DNA of 64,000 bases, taken from assembly GCA_903920455.1 (NCBI GenBank), contig CAIXLY010000035.1, positions 1 through 64,000 of the forward strand, given 5' to 3'. A model generated the notes under the pieces. The model worked only from the letters and a program-made list of their open reading frames with translations, was not told where the DNA came from and searched no databases. Of this stretch, positions 52,346 through 60,895 are shown one piece after another (within the stretch, counting starts at the first letter, position 1; every line of letters starts with the position of its first letter). The stretch comes from an uncultured bacterium. GTDB lineage: Bacteria > Bacteroidota > Bacteroidia > Chitinophagales > Chitinophagaceae. The translations under genes were made by a program, and so were the position numbers.

Positions 52346-53476
52346 ATGTCATTTTATAACCTGACCGATTTTCTTGATCCCCTTCATGTTGCCAGCATAT
52401 CGGAGGACGCCGATCTAAAAGAGGGTCAAATAGGCAGGTCAATCGGAATTTATGAAACTGAGTTCCCAGATCTTTCTGAAACGGATATCGTTATTGCAGG
52501 TTGTGAAGAGCTGAGGGGAGATGGCAACCCGTCCGGGGACATGGCGGGAATTAACAACATCAGAAAAGAACTATACTCGTTATATTATTGGCATAAAGAG
52601 ATTAAAATTGCCGACATCGGGAACATCCGGATCGGTAAATCACTGTCAGATACCTATGCCGCAATCAAAACCGTTTCGGAAGAGTTGATTCGAAATGGAA
52701 AAACTTTCATCCTACTGGGCGGATCACATGATCTATCTATGGCGATGTACGACGCCTACCGCGGAATGAATAAAATCATTGAAGTTACAGGAGTGGATGC
52801 CTACATTGACTTATCAATTGATAATCCAGTAAAATCAAGAAACTTTTTGATGGAGATGCTCACTGGAGAGCCAAACTTCATCAGGCATTACAATCATATA
52901 GGTTTCCAGAGCTATTATGTTCACCCACACATGCTGGAAACAATGGACAAACTCCGCTTTGATTGCTATAGGCTCGGAAAAGTGAAGGAACATATTGAAG
53001 AAGTAGAACCCGCCATTCGAAGCAGTGATTTTTTGAGTTTTGACATTGCAGCACTTGGTTCAGCAACTTTCTGGGAAGGCAGTAGTCCAAATGGATTGAA
53101 TGGTGAAGAAGCATGTACATTGATGCGCTACGCGGGAATGAATGCGCAGATGAAATCTGTTGGCATATATGGCTACAACAAAAAAACAGACCCCAAAGCC
53201 AACCTCGCCAAACAGATTTCACAAATGTTATGGTACTATATTGATGGCGTTCAATATGGGAGAACTGAAGCAGCATTAGACAATAAAGACATGTTTATTG
53301 AGTGTCATATTGCATTTGCCGCTATTGAAACAACATTCATCCAAAGCAGAAAAACTGGCAGGTGGTGGATGAAAATGCCGGATGGCAAATATGTTCCTTG
53401 CAGTTACAACGATTTCACCCAAGCGGGCAACAATGAAATACCCGAGCGATGGTTAAGATTACTAGAGCGGGGTTGA
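52346..53476 (+). CDS. Ureohydrolase-family (formimidoylglutamase/arginase-like) protein with degenerate metal site
   Basis: Arginase-fold protein of 376 residues. The first metal ligand is kept in Gly-Gly-Ser-His128-Asp, but the Asp-Ala-His-x-Asp motif reads Asp151-Ala-Tyr153-Ile-Asp155, and the Ser-x-Asp-x-Asp motif reads Ser231-Phe-Asp233-Ile-Ala235. Thus two of the six manganese ligands are replaced. Bacteroidota formimidoylglutamases share the Ser-Pro-Asn-Gly and Gly-Glu-Glu-Ala-Cys segments seen here. Whether it hydrolyses any guanidino compound is doubtful. It is followed 25 bases later by dacB. Confidence 0.75.
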   Translation: MSFYNLTDFLDPLHVASISEDADLKEGQIGRSIGIYETEFPDLSETDIVIAGCEELRGDGNPSGDMAGINNIRKELYSLYYWHKEIKIADIGNIRIGKSLSDTYAAIKTVSEELIRNGKTFILLGGSHDLSMAMYDAYRGMNKIIEVTGVDAYIDLSIDNPVKSRNFLMEMLTGEPNFIRHYNHIGFQSYYVHPHMLETMDKLRFDCYRLGKVKEHIEEVEPAIRSSDFLSFDIAALGSATFWEGSSPNGLNGEEACTLMRYAGMNAQMKSVGIYGYNKKTDPKANLAKQISQMLWYYIDGVQYGRTEAALDNKDMFIECHIAFAAIETTFIQSRKTGRWWMKMPDGKYVPCSYNDFTQAGNNEIPERWLRLLERG

Positions 53477-53501
53477 TTGGTTGTTTTGACATCAACATTA
53501 C

Positions 53502-54833
53502 ATGAATAAAATATTCTATAGTTTTCTACTGGCGTTTGTGTGCATGTTCAGCGCATGTACTACACAACAAAAAATTGCAAAGACATCATCTCGGCTATTG
53601 ATCAAAGACTCCAGCTTGCGGGAATCACATATTGGAATATATATTCAAGATCCCGAGGGTTTTAAAAAACAATATAGCCATCAATCCAACAAACTTTTCA
53701 CGCCAGCCAGCAATATGAAGATCATCAGCTGCTTCGCAGCCATGAAATACTTGCCAACCTTGCTTCCAGCCGCAATTACAACCGATCTCGACACCGCAGT
53801 TTTAATTACTCCCACAGGAGATCCAAGTTTTCTTCATCCAGATTTTCAAACGCATCCCCTTTTTGAAAAACTAAAATCTATACATAAGCCGATATATTTC
53901 ACAGACAAGCATTGGAATAGCAATGCCCTAGGGTTAGGATGGAGCTGGGACGATTACAATGATCATTACATGGCTGAACGCAGTGCATTCCCCATATATG
54001 GCAACCTGATTACATGGTATCAGGAAAAAACAAAAAAAGAAAATCCGACTTATGCCGGAGATACAATTGATCTGTTTGTCTACTCAATACCGGAAGTAAC
54101 ATGGCCTGTCAATTTTGGCAAATCAAGTGCCAACTTCCATGTAAAAAGAGAGATGCACAGCAATGCGTTTACCTTGTATGAAGGAAATCAAGCATCTGCC
54201 AGTAGGGCTGTGCCCTTTATTACAAATGGCATTGAAACAGCAATTGCCCTACTCAAAGACAGTCTTCACAAAGATATTTTACTGGCAGAGGAGAATACAC
54301 TGCTTAATGCAAAAGGCAGAAAAACAGAAACCATCTATTCTCAGCCAACAGATTCGTTACTCAAAAAAATGATGTACCGAAGTGATAATTTTTATGCAGA
54401 CCAATCGCTTGAAATGATTAGTCAGCTCACCTTACAAAAAATGGATGAGTCCGCCATCATCAATGAGATACTTTCAAAAGATCTTTCAGACATTTCGCCT
54501 TCATCGAGATGGGTAGATGGGAGTGGACTTAGTAGATACAATCAGTTTAATCCGGAAGACATGGTACTTGTCCTAAACAAACTTAAATCCGAATTTTCTT
54601 GGGAAAGAATTACAACGATTTTTCCGGTTGTAGGCGAAAGAACAAACACTCATTTATCGCAAGAACCCTTCATTTACGCAAAATCTGGCTCCATGCGGGG
54701 GGTATACTGCCTCAGTGGATATGTATTTACTAAAAAGAAAAAGTGGATGACCTTTTCCATTATGATCAATAATCACGCATCATCGGCGTCGGTGCTGAGG
54801 GGGAAAGTGGTTGAGTTTTTGAAGGCGCTTTAG
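53502..54833 (+). CDS. dacB: D-alanyl-D-alanine carboxypeptidase/endopeptidase (PBP4 family, lipoprotein)
   Basis: Trims peptidoglycan cross-links in the periplasm. A lipobox (Phe-Ser-Ala-Cys) gives a lipidated Cys19. Catalytic motifs are Ser70-Asn-Met-Lys73 (SxxK), Ser-Asp-Asn near residue 292 (SxN) and Lys-Ser-Gly (KTG equivalent) near residue 395. Length 443 fits the S13 family. It is 25 bases after the ureohydrolase gene and is followed directly by 9-base tandem repeats. Confidence 0.92.
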   Translation: MNKIFYSFLLAFVCMFSACTTQQKIAKTSSRLLIKDSSLRESHIGIYIQDPEGFKKQYSHQSNKLFTPASNMKIISCFAAMKYLPTLLPAAITTDLDTAVLITPTGDPSFLHPDFQTHPLFEKLKSIHKPIYFTDKHWNSNALGLGWSWDDYNDHYMAERSAFPIYGNLITWYQEKTKKENPTYAGDTIDLFVYSIPEVTWPVNFGKSSANFHVKREMHSNAFTLYEGNQASASRAVPFITNGIETAIALLKDSLHKDILLAEENTLLNAKGRKTETIYSQPTDSLLKKMMYRSDNFYADQSLEMISQLTLQKMDESAIINEILSKDLSDISPSSRWVDGSGLSRYNQFNPEDMVLVLNKLKSEFSWERITTIFPVVGERTNTHLSQEPFIYAKSGSMRGVYCLSGYVFTKKKKWMTFSIMINNHASSASVLRGKVVEFLKAL

Positions 54834-54835
54834 AG

Positions 54836-54940
54836 GGAGGTTGAAGAGGTTGAAGAGGTTGAAGAGGTTGAAGAGGTTGAAGAGGTTGAAGAAGTTGAGA
54901 GAGATTTTCTAAACAACTAAACCCTAAACTCCTAAACAAT
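54836..54940. repeat. 9-base tandem repeat and family A words between dacB and mutL
   Basis: Seven consecutive 9-base units start at 54841: five exact TTGAAGAGG, then TTGAAGAAG and TTGAGAGAG, to 54903. TAAACAACTAAAC-type sequence of family A follows. It separates convergent genes. Such short tandem units change number easily by slippage. Confidence 0.9.
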
Positions 54941-54942
54941 TC

Positions 54943-56787
54943 TCACAACCCAAACACCATATTCAGATAATCTTTTTTGACTTCTACGAAAAGTGGTTTG
55001 CCATCGAAATGTGTAATGCAGTGATTGCATCTTGAAAGCTGCTGAACAAGGTCAATCATTTCTTCAGCTGTCAATTTCTTGCCTGCTTTTACAGCATGTT
55101 TTCTTGCCAGCGTTTTAGATATTTTTTCTTGGTATGATTTGTGCAAAGATGCTGATGCATCCTTAACGTCCTCAATGATCAATTCAATCACCGAAAGATC
55201 ATTCTCGGATGAATAATCGGCTGGACTTCCTTGTAATAAAAAAGTATTTGCTCCGAAAGGCTCCAGCTGGTAACCCATCTTCAATAGATCGGGCAGCACC
55301 TGTTGAACGATCTGCATATCGGCAGGAGACAAATTGACTGCAACAGGAAAAAGATTTTGTTGAACAGGAATCCCCTTCCCATTCCAGGCAGAATTGAATT
55401 TTTCAAACAGCACCTGTTGATGGGCAAGTTGCTGATTTAGCACAGTAATGCCTTTTTGCTGCTCGAATACAATATAAGTAAGGTGAAATTGAGAGACGGC
55501 AGTTCCTTCATCCAGATAAAGTGCGCCAGTGGCGGGGTGATAGGCTGAAGGTTCTGCGTTATACGATGAAAATTCAGTTTGGCTTTCTGTTTTTTGCTGG
55601 GGATTACTCTTGAAAAAGTCTTTCCAGTTACTCAAATTGCTTGAAGATTCTATTCTATGTGCTTGATGCTGATCAACAAAGCTTTTGAAAAGGCCGCCAG
55701 AACGGGTTTCATCCTGCCTTGAATTCGTAAACGGTTTTGACACTGCATCAAGCTGTTGAATTGAGGCATCCAACCCGAAATCTATTGTTGGGGCAATGCT
55801 AAACTGCGCCAATGCATGCCTTATTGCTGATTTTACAAATGCATATACAATCTTATCATCTTCAAACTTAATCTCCTGTTTGGTGGGATGAACGTTCACA
55901 TCAAGATGAACTGGATCGATATCAAGAAAGATTGCAAAAAACGGAAAGCTTGCATCTGGGATGAGCGACTCATACGCACTGACAATTGCATGATTTAGAT
56001 AGGCGCTTTTTACAAATCGATTATTGACGAAAAGATATTGGTCACCTCTTGTCTTTTTTGATGTTTCAGGTTTTCCAATAAAGCCACTGATGTCTAGATA
56101 ATCAGTTTTCTCATCCACCTGAACAAGCTTGGTTGCATACGTATTTCCCATCAACTGAACAATACGCTGCTTCAGGGAGCCCTTTTCGAGATGAAATATT
56201 TCCTGACCATTGTTGGTCAGTGAGAAAAAGATTTCAGGAAACGCCAATGCCACCCTGATGAACTCATCAGTGATATGACGCTGCTCAACCACATTGCTTT
56301 TAAGAAAGTTTCTTCTTGCCGGCACATTGAAAAAGAGGTTTTTCATGGTGATGGATGTACCTACTGGGTAACTGCATGGCTCCTGACGAAGCACTTTGCT
56401 ATTTTCAATTTCAATTTCAGTACCAAGTTCATCATCTGCACGCTTGGTTTTCATGATGACCTGGGCAACCGAAGCAATTGAGGCGAGGGCTTCACCCCTG
56501 AACCCCATGGTTCTTATTTTGAATAAATCTTCAATGGTTGAAATCTTTGACGTCGCATGTCGTTCAAAACAATTTCTCGCATCAGTTTCAGTCATGCCCT
56601 TTCCGTTGTCAATCACCTGTATAGATGATTTTCCAGCCTCAGAAACAATTAGCTTGATTTCTGTAGAACCGGCATCAACGGCATTCTCGAGCAATTCTTT
56701 TACCGCACTAGCAGGCCTTTGCACAACTTCGCCAGCAGCAATTTGATTTGCAATATGTGCAGGTAAGAGATTTATTTGATTGGGCAT
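54943..56787 (-). CDS. mutL: DNA mismatch repair protein MutL
   Basis: GHKL ATPase that links mismatch recognition to strand removal. N-terminal motifs are intact: Glu-Leu-Leu-Glu-Asn-Ala-Val-Asp-Ala-Gly (near residue 31), Asp-Asn-Gly-Lys-Gly-Met and Arg-Gly-Glu-Ala-Leu-Ala-Ser-Ile. The C-terminal dimerisation domain lacks the metal endonuclease motif: where DQHAxxExxxxE is expected, residues 451-462 read Asn-Gln-Gln-Leu-Ala-His-Gln-Gln, then Val-Leu-Phe-Glu, and the Cys-x-His-Gly-Arg-Pro motif is absent. Length 614. Confidence 0.95.
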   Translation of the reverse strand: MPNQINLLPAHIANQIAAGEVVQRPASAVKELLENAVDAGSTEIKLIVSEAGKSSIQVIDNGKGMTETDARNCFERHATSKISTIEDLFKIRTMGFRGEALASIASVAQVIMKTKRADDELGTEIEIENSKVLRQEPCSYPVGTSITMKNLFFNVPARRNFLKSNVVEQRHITDEFIRVALAFPEIFFSLTNNGQEIFHLEKGSLKQRIVQLMGNTYATKLVQVDEKTDYLDISGFIGKPETSKKTRGDQYLFVNNRFVKSAYLNHAIVSAYESLIPDASFPFFAIFLDIDPVHLDVNVHPTKQEIKFEDDKIVYAFVKSAIRHALAQFSIAPTIDFGLDASIQQLDAVSKPFTNSRQDETRSGGLFKSFVDQHQAHRIESSSNLSNWKDFFKSNPQQKTESQTEFSSYNAEPSAYHPATGALYLDEGTAVSQFHLTYIVFEQQKGITVLNQQLAHQQVLFEKFNSAWNGKGIPVQQNLFPVAVNLSPADMQIVQQVLPDLLKMGYQLEPFGANTFLLQGSPADYSSENDLSVIELIIEDVKDASASLHKSYQEKISKTLARKHAVKAGKKLTAEEMIDLVQQLSRCNHCITHFDGKPLFVEVKKDYLNMVFGL

Positions 56788-56990
56788 TAATGAACTCTAT
56801 TTATAATATAGGTTGTGAATTATTTCAGGGTTGGGGACTAACTTTTGCAACTTGAGTACAAATTGAGACAGTCCGCCCGTCTATCTGCTGCTAGTGATCG
56901 CGCGCATTAGGAGTATTTTCATAACTTTCAACCCTGAACTTACTGCCTAATAGCTACAACCCGATCACAAAGTTAACAAAACATCCCTGC

Positions 56991-59879
56991 ATGAAGTGGA
57001 GAAAATCAACGCTCAGTGTAATGTTTTTACTGATTTCTGCAGGTGCTTTTGCGCAACAGGCATCTCATTGGGCGGATAGCGTGTTGAAGAGTCTAACAGC
57101 CGATGAAAAAATCGCCCAATTGATCATGGTAAGGCTCTCTGCAATAGATAGTAAAACCAGGATTGTCAAATTCTATGACTCAACCGTAGAGAGAGATATC
57201 AAGCAGTATAATATTGGCGGAATATGTTTATTCCAGGGCGGTCCGGTCAAACAAGCATCTTTTGTGAACTATTTCCAATCCATCGCAAAGACTCCTATCC
57301 TCTTTGCCATTGACGGAGAGAATGGCGTAGGAATGCGCCTTGATAGTGTTCCGGGTTTACCCCGCATGATGATGCTTGGTGCATTGCGTGACAGCAATCT
57401 GGTTTACCGCTATGGAGAATGGGTGGCAGAGCAATGCAAACAGTTGGGCATACAGGTAAACTTTGCACCAGTTGCCGACATCAACAACAATCCCAATAAT
57501 CCAGTTATCAACGACCGTTCATTTGGAGAAAATAAATATAGGGTGGCAACACTGACCACCCAATATATGCTTGGGATGAAAAAGAAGGGCGTAATGGGAA
57601 GTGCGAAACACTTTCCCGGACATGGAGATGTAGAAGTTGACTCTCACCTTGCACTTCCTGTAATCAATAAATCAAGAGCGCAACTGGACAGCCTAGAGTT
57701 GTATCCATTTAAAAAATTGTTTGAAGCTGGCATTGGCAGTGCCATGGTAGCACATCTTTTTATCCCTTCAATCGATAGTAACGCAAATCGGGCAACTTCA
57801 ATCTCTAGGCAAAATGTGACTGATTTGCTAAAAGGGGAAATGCAATTCAAGGGACTCACCTTTACAGATGCCCTTGAAATGAAGGGCGTTGCAGATGCAT
57901 TCCCCAATGGCGATGCAGCCGTTGAATCTCTAGTTGCCGGAAACGATATGCTTTGTCTGCCTGGAGAAGTAGCGCTGGTCATCCAAAAAGTGAAGGATGC
58001 AATCAATAGTGGCCGGGTTAGCTGGGACCAAATTGACCAACATGTAATCAAGGTACTAGAAGCCAAATATGAAACTGGTTTGTCTTCATGGAAGCCTGTT
58101 GCAACAGAGAATCTTGCCAACAGACTAAATGAAAAAACAGATTTGTTTAAAAAGGAGATTGCTCAAAAAGCAATTACACTGGCAAAATATAACAACCCTG
58201 GTTCTTTTCCACTGCCTCCAGACCTCACAGGAAAATATGCGGTGATTGATATTGGAAAAAATAAAAACTCAGTATTCTCAAGTGACATGAGAAGATCTTT
58301 CAATACCGATGTTTTTGCATTTGACAATACCCAGCCGATAGAAGCAGTTGATAGCTTATTGGTAATGATGGGTGACAAGTATGAAAAAGTGATCATTGCA
58401 ATCCATGAAATTCCAAGGTTCCCAGCAAACAATTTCAACCTAAGCGCAGCAACGATTCTACTGGCAAACAAAACCTTTGGTAGAAGCGGATCAACAATTG
58501 TTGTTTTTGGGAATCCTTATTCAGCAAAGAACTTTTGTGATGCAGACAATGTGCTAATCTGTTACGATGATGATGCCATAACACAAGAAGTTGTAGCCAG
58601 TATGCTAAGAGGAGAAGTATCACCAGAAGGACAATTGCCTGTTAGTGTTTGCAGCTCAATGCCAGTGGGTACAAGCCATTCAATAAAAATATCCTTACAC
58701 AGACCCCAACAAGTACGAGTAACAGCGCAAATAAAAATCGACTCGATCATTAACGATGCAATCAAACAAAAAGCAACTCCCGGCATGGCCCTGCTTGTGG
58801 TGAAAGATGGCAAGATCGTTTATGAAAAAACTTACGGACAAATGAGTTATGACAAAAACGAAAAAGTGAGCAAGGAATCCGTCTATGATCTTGCATCAAT
58901 AACAAAGATCTGCGCAACTACACTCTCATTGATGAAGTTGTATGACGAACAAAAGATTGAACTCAATAAGACATTGGGAGATTACTTGCCCTGGGTTAGG
59001 GGCAGCGACAAACAGGGGCTCACTATAAAAGATATTCTATTGCATCAAGCAGGACTAAAGCCCTTCATTCCCTTTTATAAAGAAATTGCAGACAGCACCA
59101 CGAAGAAACCGTTACCGGGCTATTTCAGCAAATTAAGTGATGAAACCTATAGCATAAAAATAGACGATTCAATTTATATGAGAGGCCAATGGAGAGATAC
59201 CATGATGAGTAGGATTCTTAGTTCTCCGCTAGATAAGACAAAACGGTATGTGTATAGCGACAATGATTTTATTCTTCTAGGAGAAGTAATCAAGGCTGTA
59301 AGTGGTCAATCGATAGATCAATATGCATATAATAATTTTTACAGGCCCCTAGGATTGAGGAGTATTGGGTTTAATCCGACGAACTACGTCGACAAAAAAA
59401 CAATAGCGCCAACGGAAGATGACCCGTACTTCAGAGAAAAAATGATTAGGGGCTATGTGCATGATCCTGGAGCTGCAATGTTTGGTGGCATCGCAGGACA
59501 TGCTGGACTTTTCAGCAATGCATATGATGTTGCAGTATTGATGCAGCTGATGATGAATAAGGGAGTGATCAATGAAAAAAGATATATCGCTGCATCAACC
59601 ATTGATCTCTTTACCTCCTATCAAAGTAATATCAGTAGAAGGGGCTTAGGGTTTGACAAACCAGAGAAAGACAATGCAACCCGCAAGGAGCCTTACCCTG
59701 CAATCAATGTATCACCCGCAACATTTGGACACACTGGATTTACTGGCACTTGTGCATGGGCCGACCCAGTCAATAACATAGTATTTGTATTGCTCGCCAA
59801 TCGGGTACACCCCACTGCAAAGAATTTATTTGGCAACTTGAATGTAAGAGGAAAGGTAATGAAAGAGGTGTGGAAGTAA
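56991..59879 (+). CDS. Fusion of NagZ-type GH3 beta-N-acetylglucosaminidase and beta-lactamase-fold serine hydrolase
   Basis: A 962-residue exported enzyme for peptidoglycan turnover. The signal peptide is cleaved after Ala-Phe-Ala. Residues 30-370 are GH3 of the NagZ type with Lys206-His-Phe-Pro-Gly-His-Gly, the Asp217/His219 dyad and the nucleophile Asp293 in Thr-Asp-Ala-Leu-Glu-Met. Residues 370-570 are the second GH3 domain. Residues 580-960 are a class C beta-lactamase/AmpH-like domain with Ser636-Ile-Thr-Lys639, Tyr-Ser-Asp near 752 and His-Thr-Gly near 922. The first part should cut GlcNAc-MurNAc and the second a peptide or ester bond. Such fusions occur in Bacteroidota. It is divergent from mutL. 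Confidence 0.92.
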   Translation: MKWRKSTLSVMFLLISAGAFAQQASHWADSVLKSLTADEKIAQLIMVRLSAIDSKTRIVKFYDSTVERDIKQYNIGGICLFQGGPVKQASFVNYFQSIAKTPILFAIDGENGVGMRLDSVPGLPRMMMLGALRDSNLVYRYGEWVAEQCKQLGIQVNFAPVADINNNPNNPVINDRSFGENKYRVATLTTQYMLGMKKKGVMGSAKHFPGHGDVEVDSHLALPVINKSRAQLDSLELYPFKKLFEAGIGSAMVAHLFIPSIDSNANRATSISRQNVTDLLKGEMQFKGLTFTDALEMKGVADAFPNGDAAVESLVAGNDMLCLPGEVALVIQKVKDAINSGRVSWDQIDQHVIKVLEAKYETGLSSWKPVATENLANRLNEKTDLFKKEIAQKAITLAKYNNPGSFPLPPDLTGKYAVIDIGKNKNSVFSSDMRRSFNTDVFAFDNTQPIEAVDSLLVMMGDKYEKVIIAIHEIPRFPANNFNLSAATILLANKTFGRSGSTIVVFGNPYSAKNFCDADNVLICYDDDAITQEVVASMLRGEVSPEGQLPVSVCSSMPVGTSHSIKISLHRPQQVRVTAQIKIDSIINDAIKQKATPGMALLVVKDGKIVYEKTYGQMSYDKNEKVSKESVYDLASITKICATTLSLMKLYDEQKIELNKTLGDYLPWVRGSDKQGLTIKDILLHQAGLKPFIPFYKEIADSTTKKPLPGYFSKLSDETYSIKIDDSIYMRGQWRDTMMSRILSSPLDKTKRYVYSDNDFILLGEVIKAVSGQSIDQYAYNNFYRPLGLRSIGFNPTNYVDKKTIAPTEDDPYFREKMIRGYVHDPGAAMFGGIAGHAGLFSNAYDVAVLMQLMMNKGVINEKRYIAASTIDLFTSYQSNISRRGLGFDKPEKDNATRKEPYPAINVSPATFGHTGFTGTCAWADPVNNIVFVLLANRVHPTAKNLFGNLNVRGKVMKEVWK

Positions 59880-59897
59880 CTTGCCTACCGAAGGCAG

Positions 59898-60010
59898 GGG
59901 GGACAAGGGACTAGGGAATACAAGGGACGAGGAAATACACAAATTATATTTAATAAAAACGAGGGACTAGTGTATTCCACTTGTCCCTCGTCCCTTGTCT
60001 CTCGTCCCTG
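59898..60010. repeat. Family B imperfect inverted repeat between convergent genes
   Basis: GGGACAAGGGACTAGGGAATACAAGGGACGAGG-type words in one arm face CTTGTCCCTCGTCCCTTGTCTCTCGTCCCTG-type words in the other, separated by AT-rich sequence. It lies between the GH3 fusion and crtB and may end both transcripts. The same words occur at 44838-44907 and inside ricT. Confidence 0.75.
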
Positions 60011-60016
60011 TAGTTT

Positions 60017-60853
60017 CTACAGCATATTCAACTGCGTTCTTACCAAAGCCTTTGCAGCAACCCAGGCTTTATGGTAATTGTTAATGCGAATTCGCTCTTC
60101 CAGAATACGCTGGGGCTTAACAGCCCTTATCTTTTTAAAAAGACTCAAATAATATTTATATGCTAAGTATACACCAAATCTTGATTTTAAAGGAAGCCTT
60201 AAGATAGCGTGATAGGCATTATCGAAATCATTAGCAATATCATCTTCGATATTATTTTTCATTTCGTTTGTGAAGGCATTGAAATCAACTCCAGGAAAGT
60301 AAACTCTATTTAACTGCTGATAGTCGGCCTTTACATCCCGAAGAAAATTTACTTTTTGGAAAGCTGCACCAAGTGATTGTGCACCAGGCCTGAGGGTTTC
60401 GTACTGCGATTGATCGCCATCACAAAAAACATAGAGACACATCAGACCAACGACTTCAGCACTTCCGTATATGTATTCTGCATATCCACTTGCGTCATAC
60501 TTTGCTTTATCAAGATCGAATTCCATACTCTTGAAGAAGGCTTCGATAAGCGCAAGATCAATGTGATACTTATTTACAGTACGCTGAAAACTTTGAAGAA
60601 TTGGATTCAAGCTAATTCCTCTTTGTATAGAAGCATAAGTCTCGAGTTTGAAATCAGCCAATAGCTGCGACTTGTCATGATCATGAAATGTATCTACAAT
60701 CTCATCTGCAAATCGGACAAATCCATAGATATCATAAATGGGGCCTTGGATATCGCGGTGCAACAATTTTATTGCACTGCTAAATGAAGTACTGTATCGT
60801 TTTGTTGTAACGCGACTGCATTCGTGGGACACTTCATGAAAAACTGAAATCAT
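60017..60853 (-). CDS. crtB: Phytoene synthase (squalene/phytoene synthase family)
   Basis: Joins two geranylgeranyl diphosphates to phytoene. The two diphosphate-Mg motifs are Asp50-Glu-Ile-Val-Asp54 and Asp173-Val-Lys-Ala-Asp177. The Ser-Thr-Ser-Phe motif is at residues 21-24 and Tyr-Phe-Pro near 188-190. Length 278. It is downstream of crtI by 42 bases in a leftward operon that also holds a sigma factor and a B12-binding MerR regulator, so it belongs to a regulated carotenoid pathway. Confidence 0.93.
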   Translation of the reverse strand: MISVFHEVSHECSRVTTKRYSTSFSSAIKLLHRDIQGPIYDIYGFVRFADEIVDTFHDHDKSQLLADFKLETYASIQRGISLNPILQSFQRTVNKYHIDLALIEAFFKSMEFDLDKAKYDASGYAEYIYGSAEVVGLMCLYVFCDGDQSQYETLRPGAQSLGAAFQKVNFLRDVKADYQQLNRVYFPGVDFNAFTNEMKNNIEDDIANDFDNAYHAILRLPLKSRFGVYLAYKYYLSLFKKIRAVKPQRILEERIRINNYHKAWVAAKALVRTQLNML

Positions 60854-60895
60854 ATTATTGAAGATAAATAAAAAATAAAAGACAACAAAGACTCC

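Noticed and set aside
54841-54903. Possible CRISPR-like array
   Set aside because: Units are 9 bases with no spacers and no cas genes; it is a simple tandem repeat.
57644-58120. 158-codon minus-strand frame inside the GH3 fusion gene
   Set aside because: It is a shadow of the GH3 coding frame; no motif or start context.
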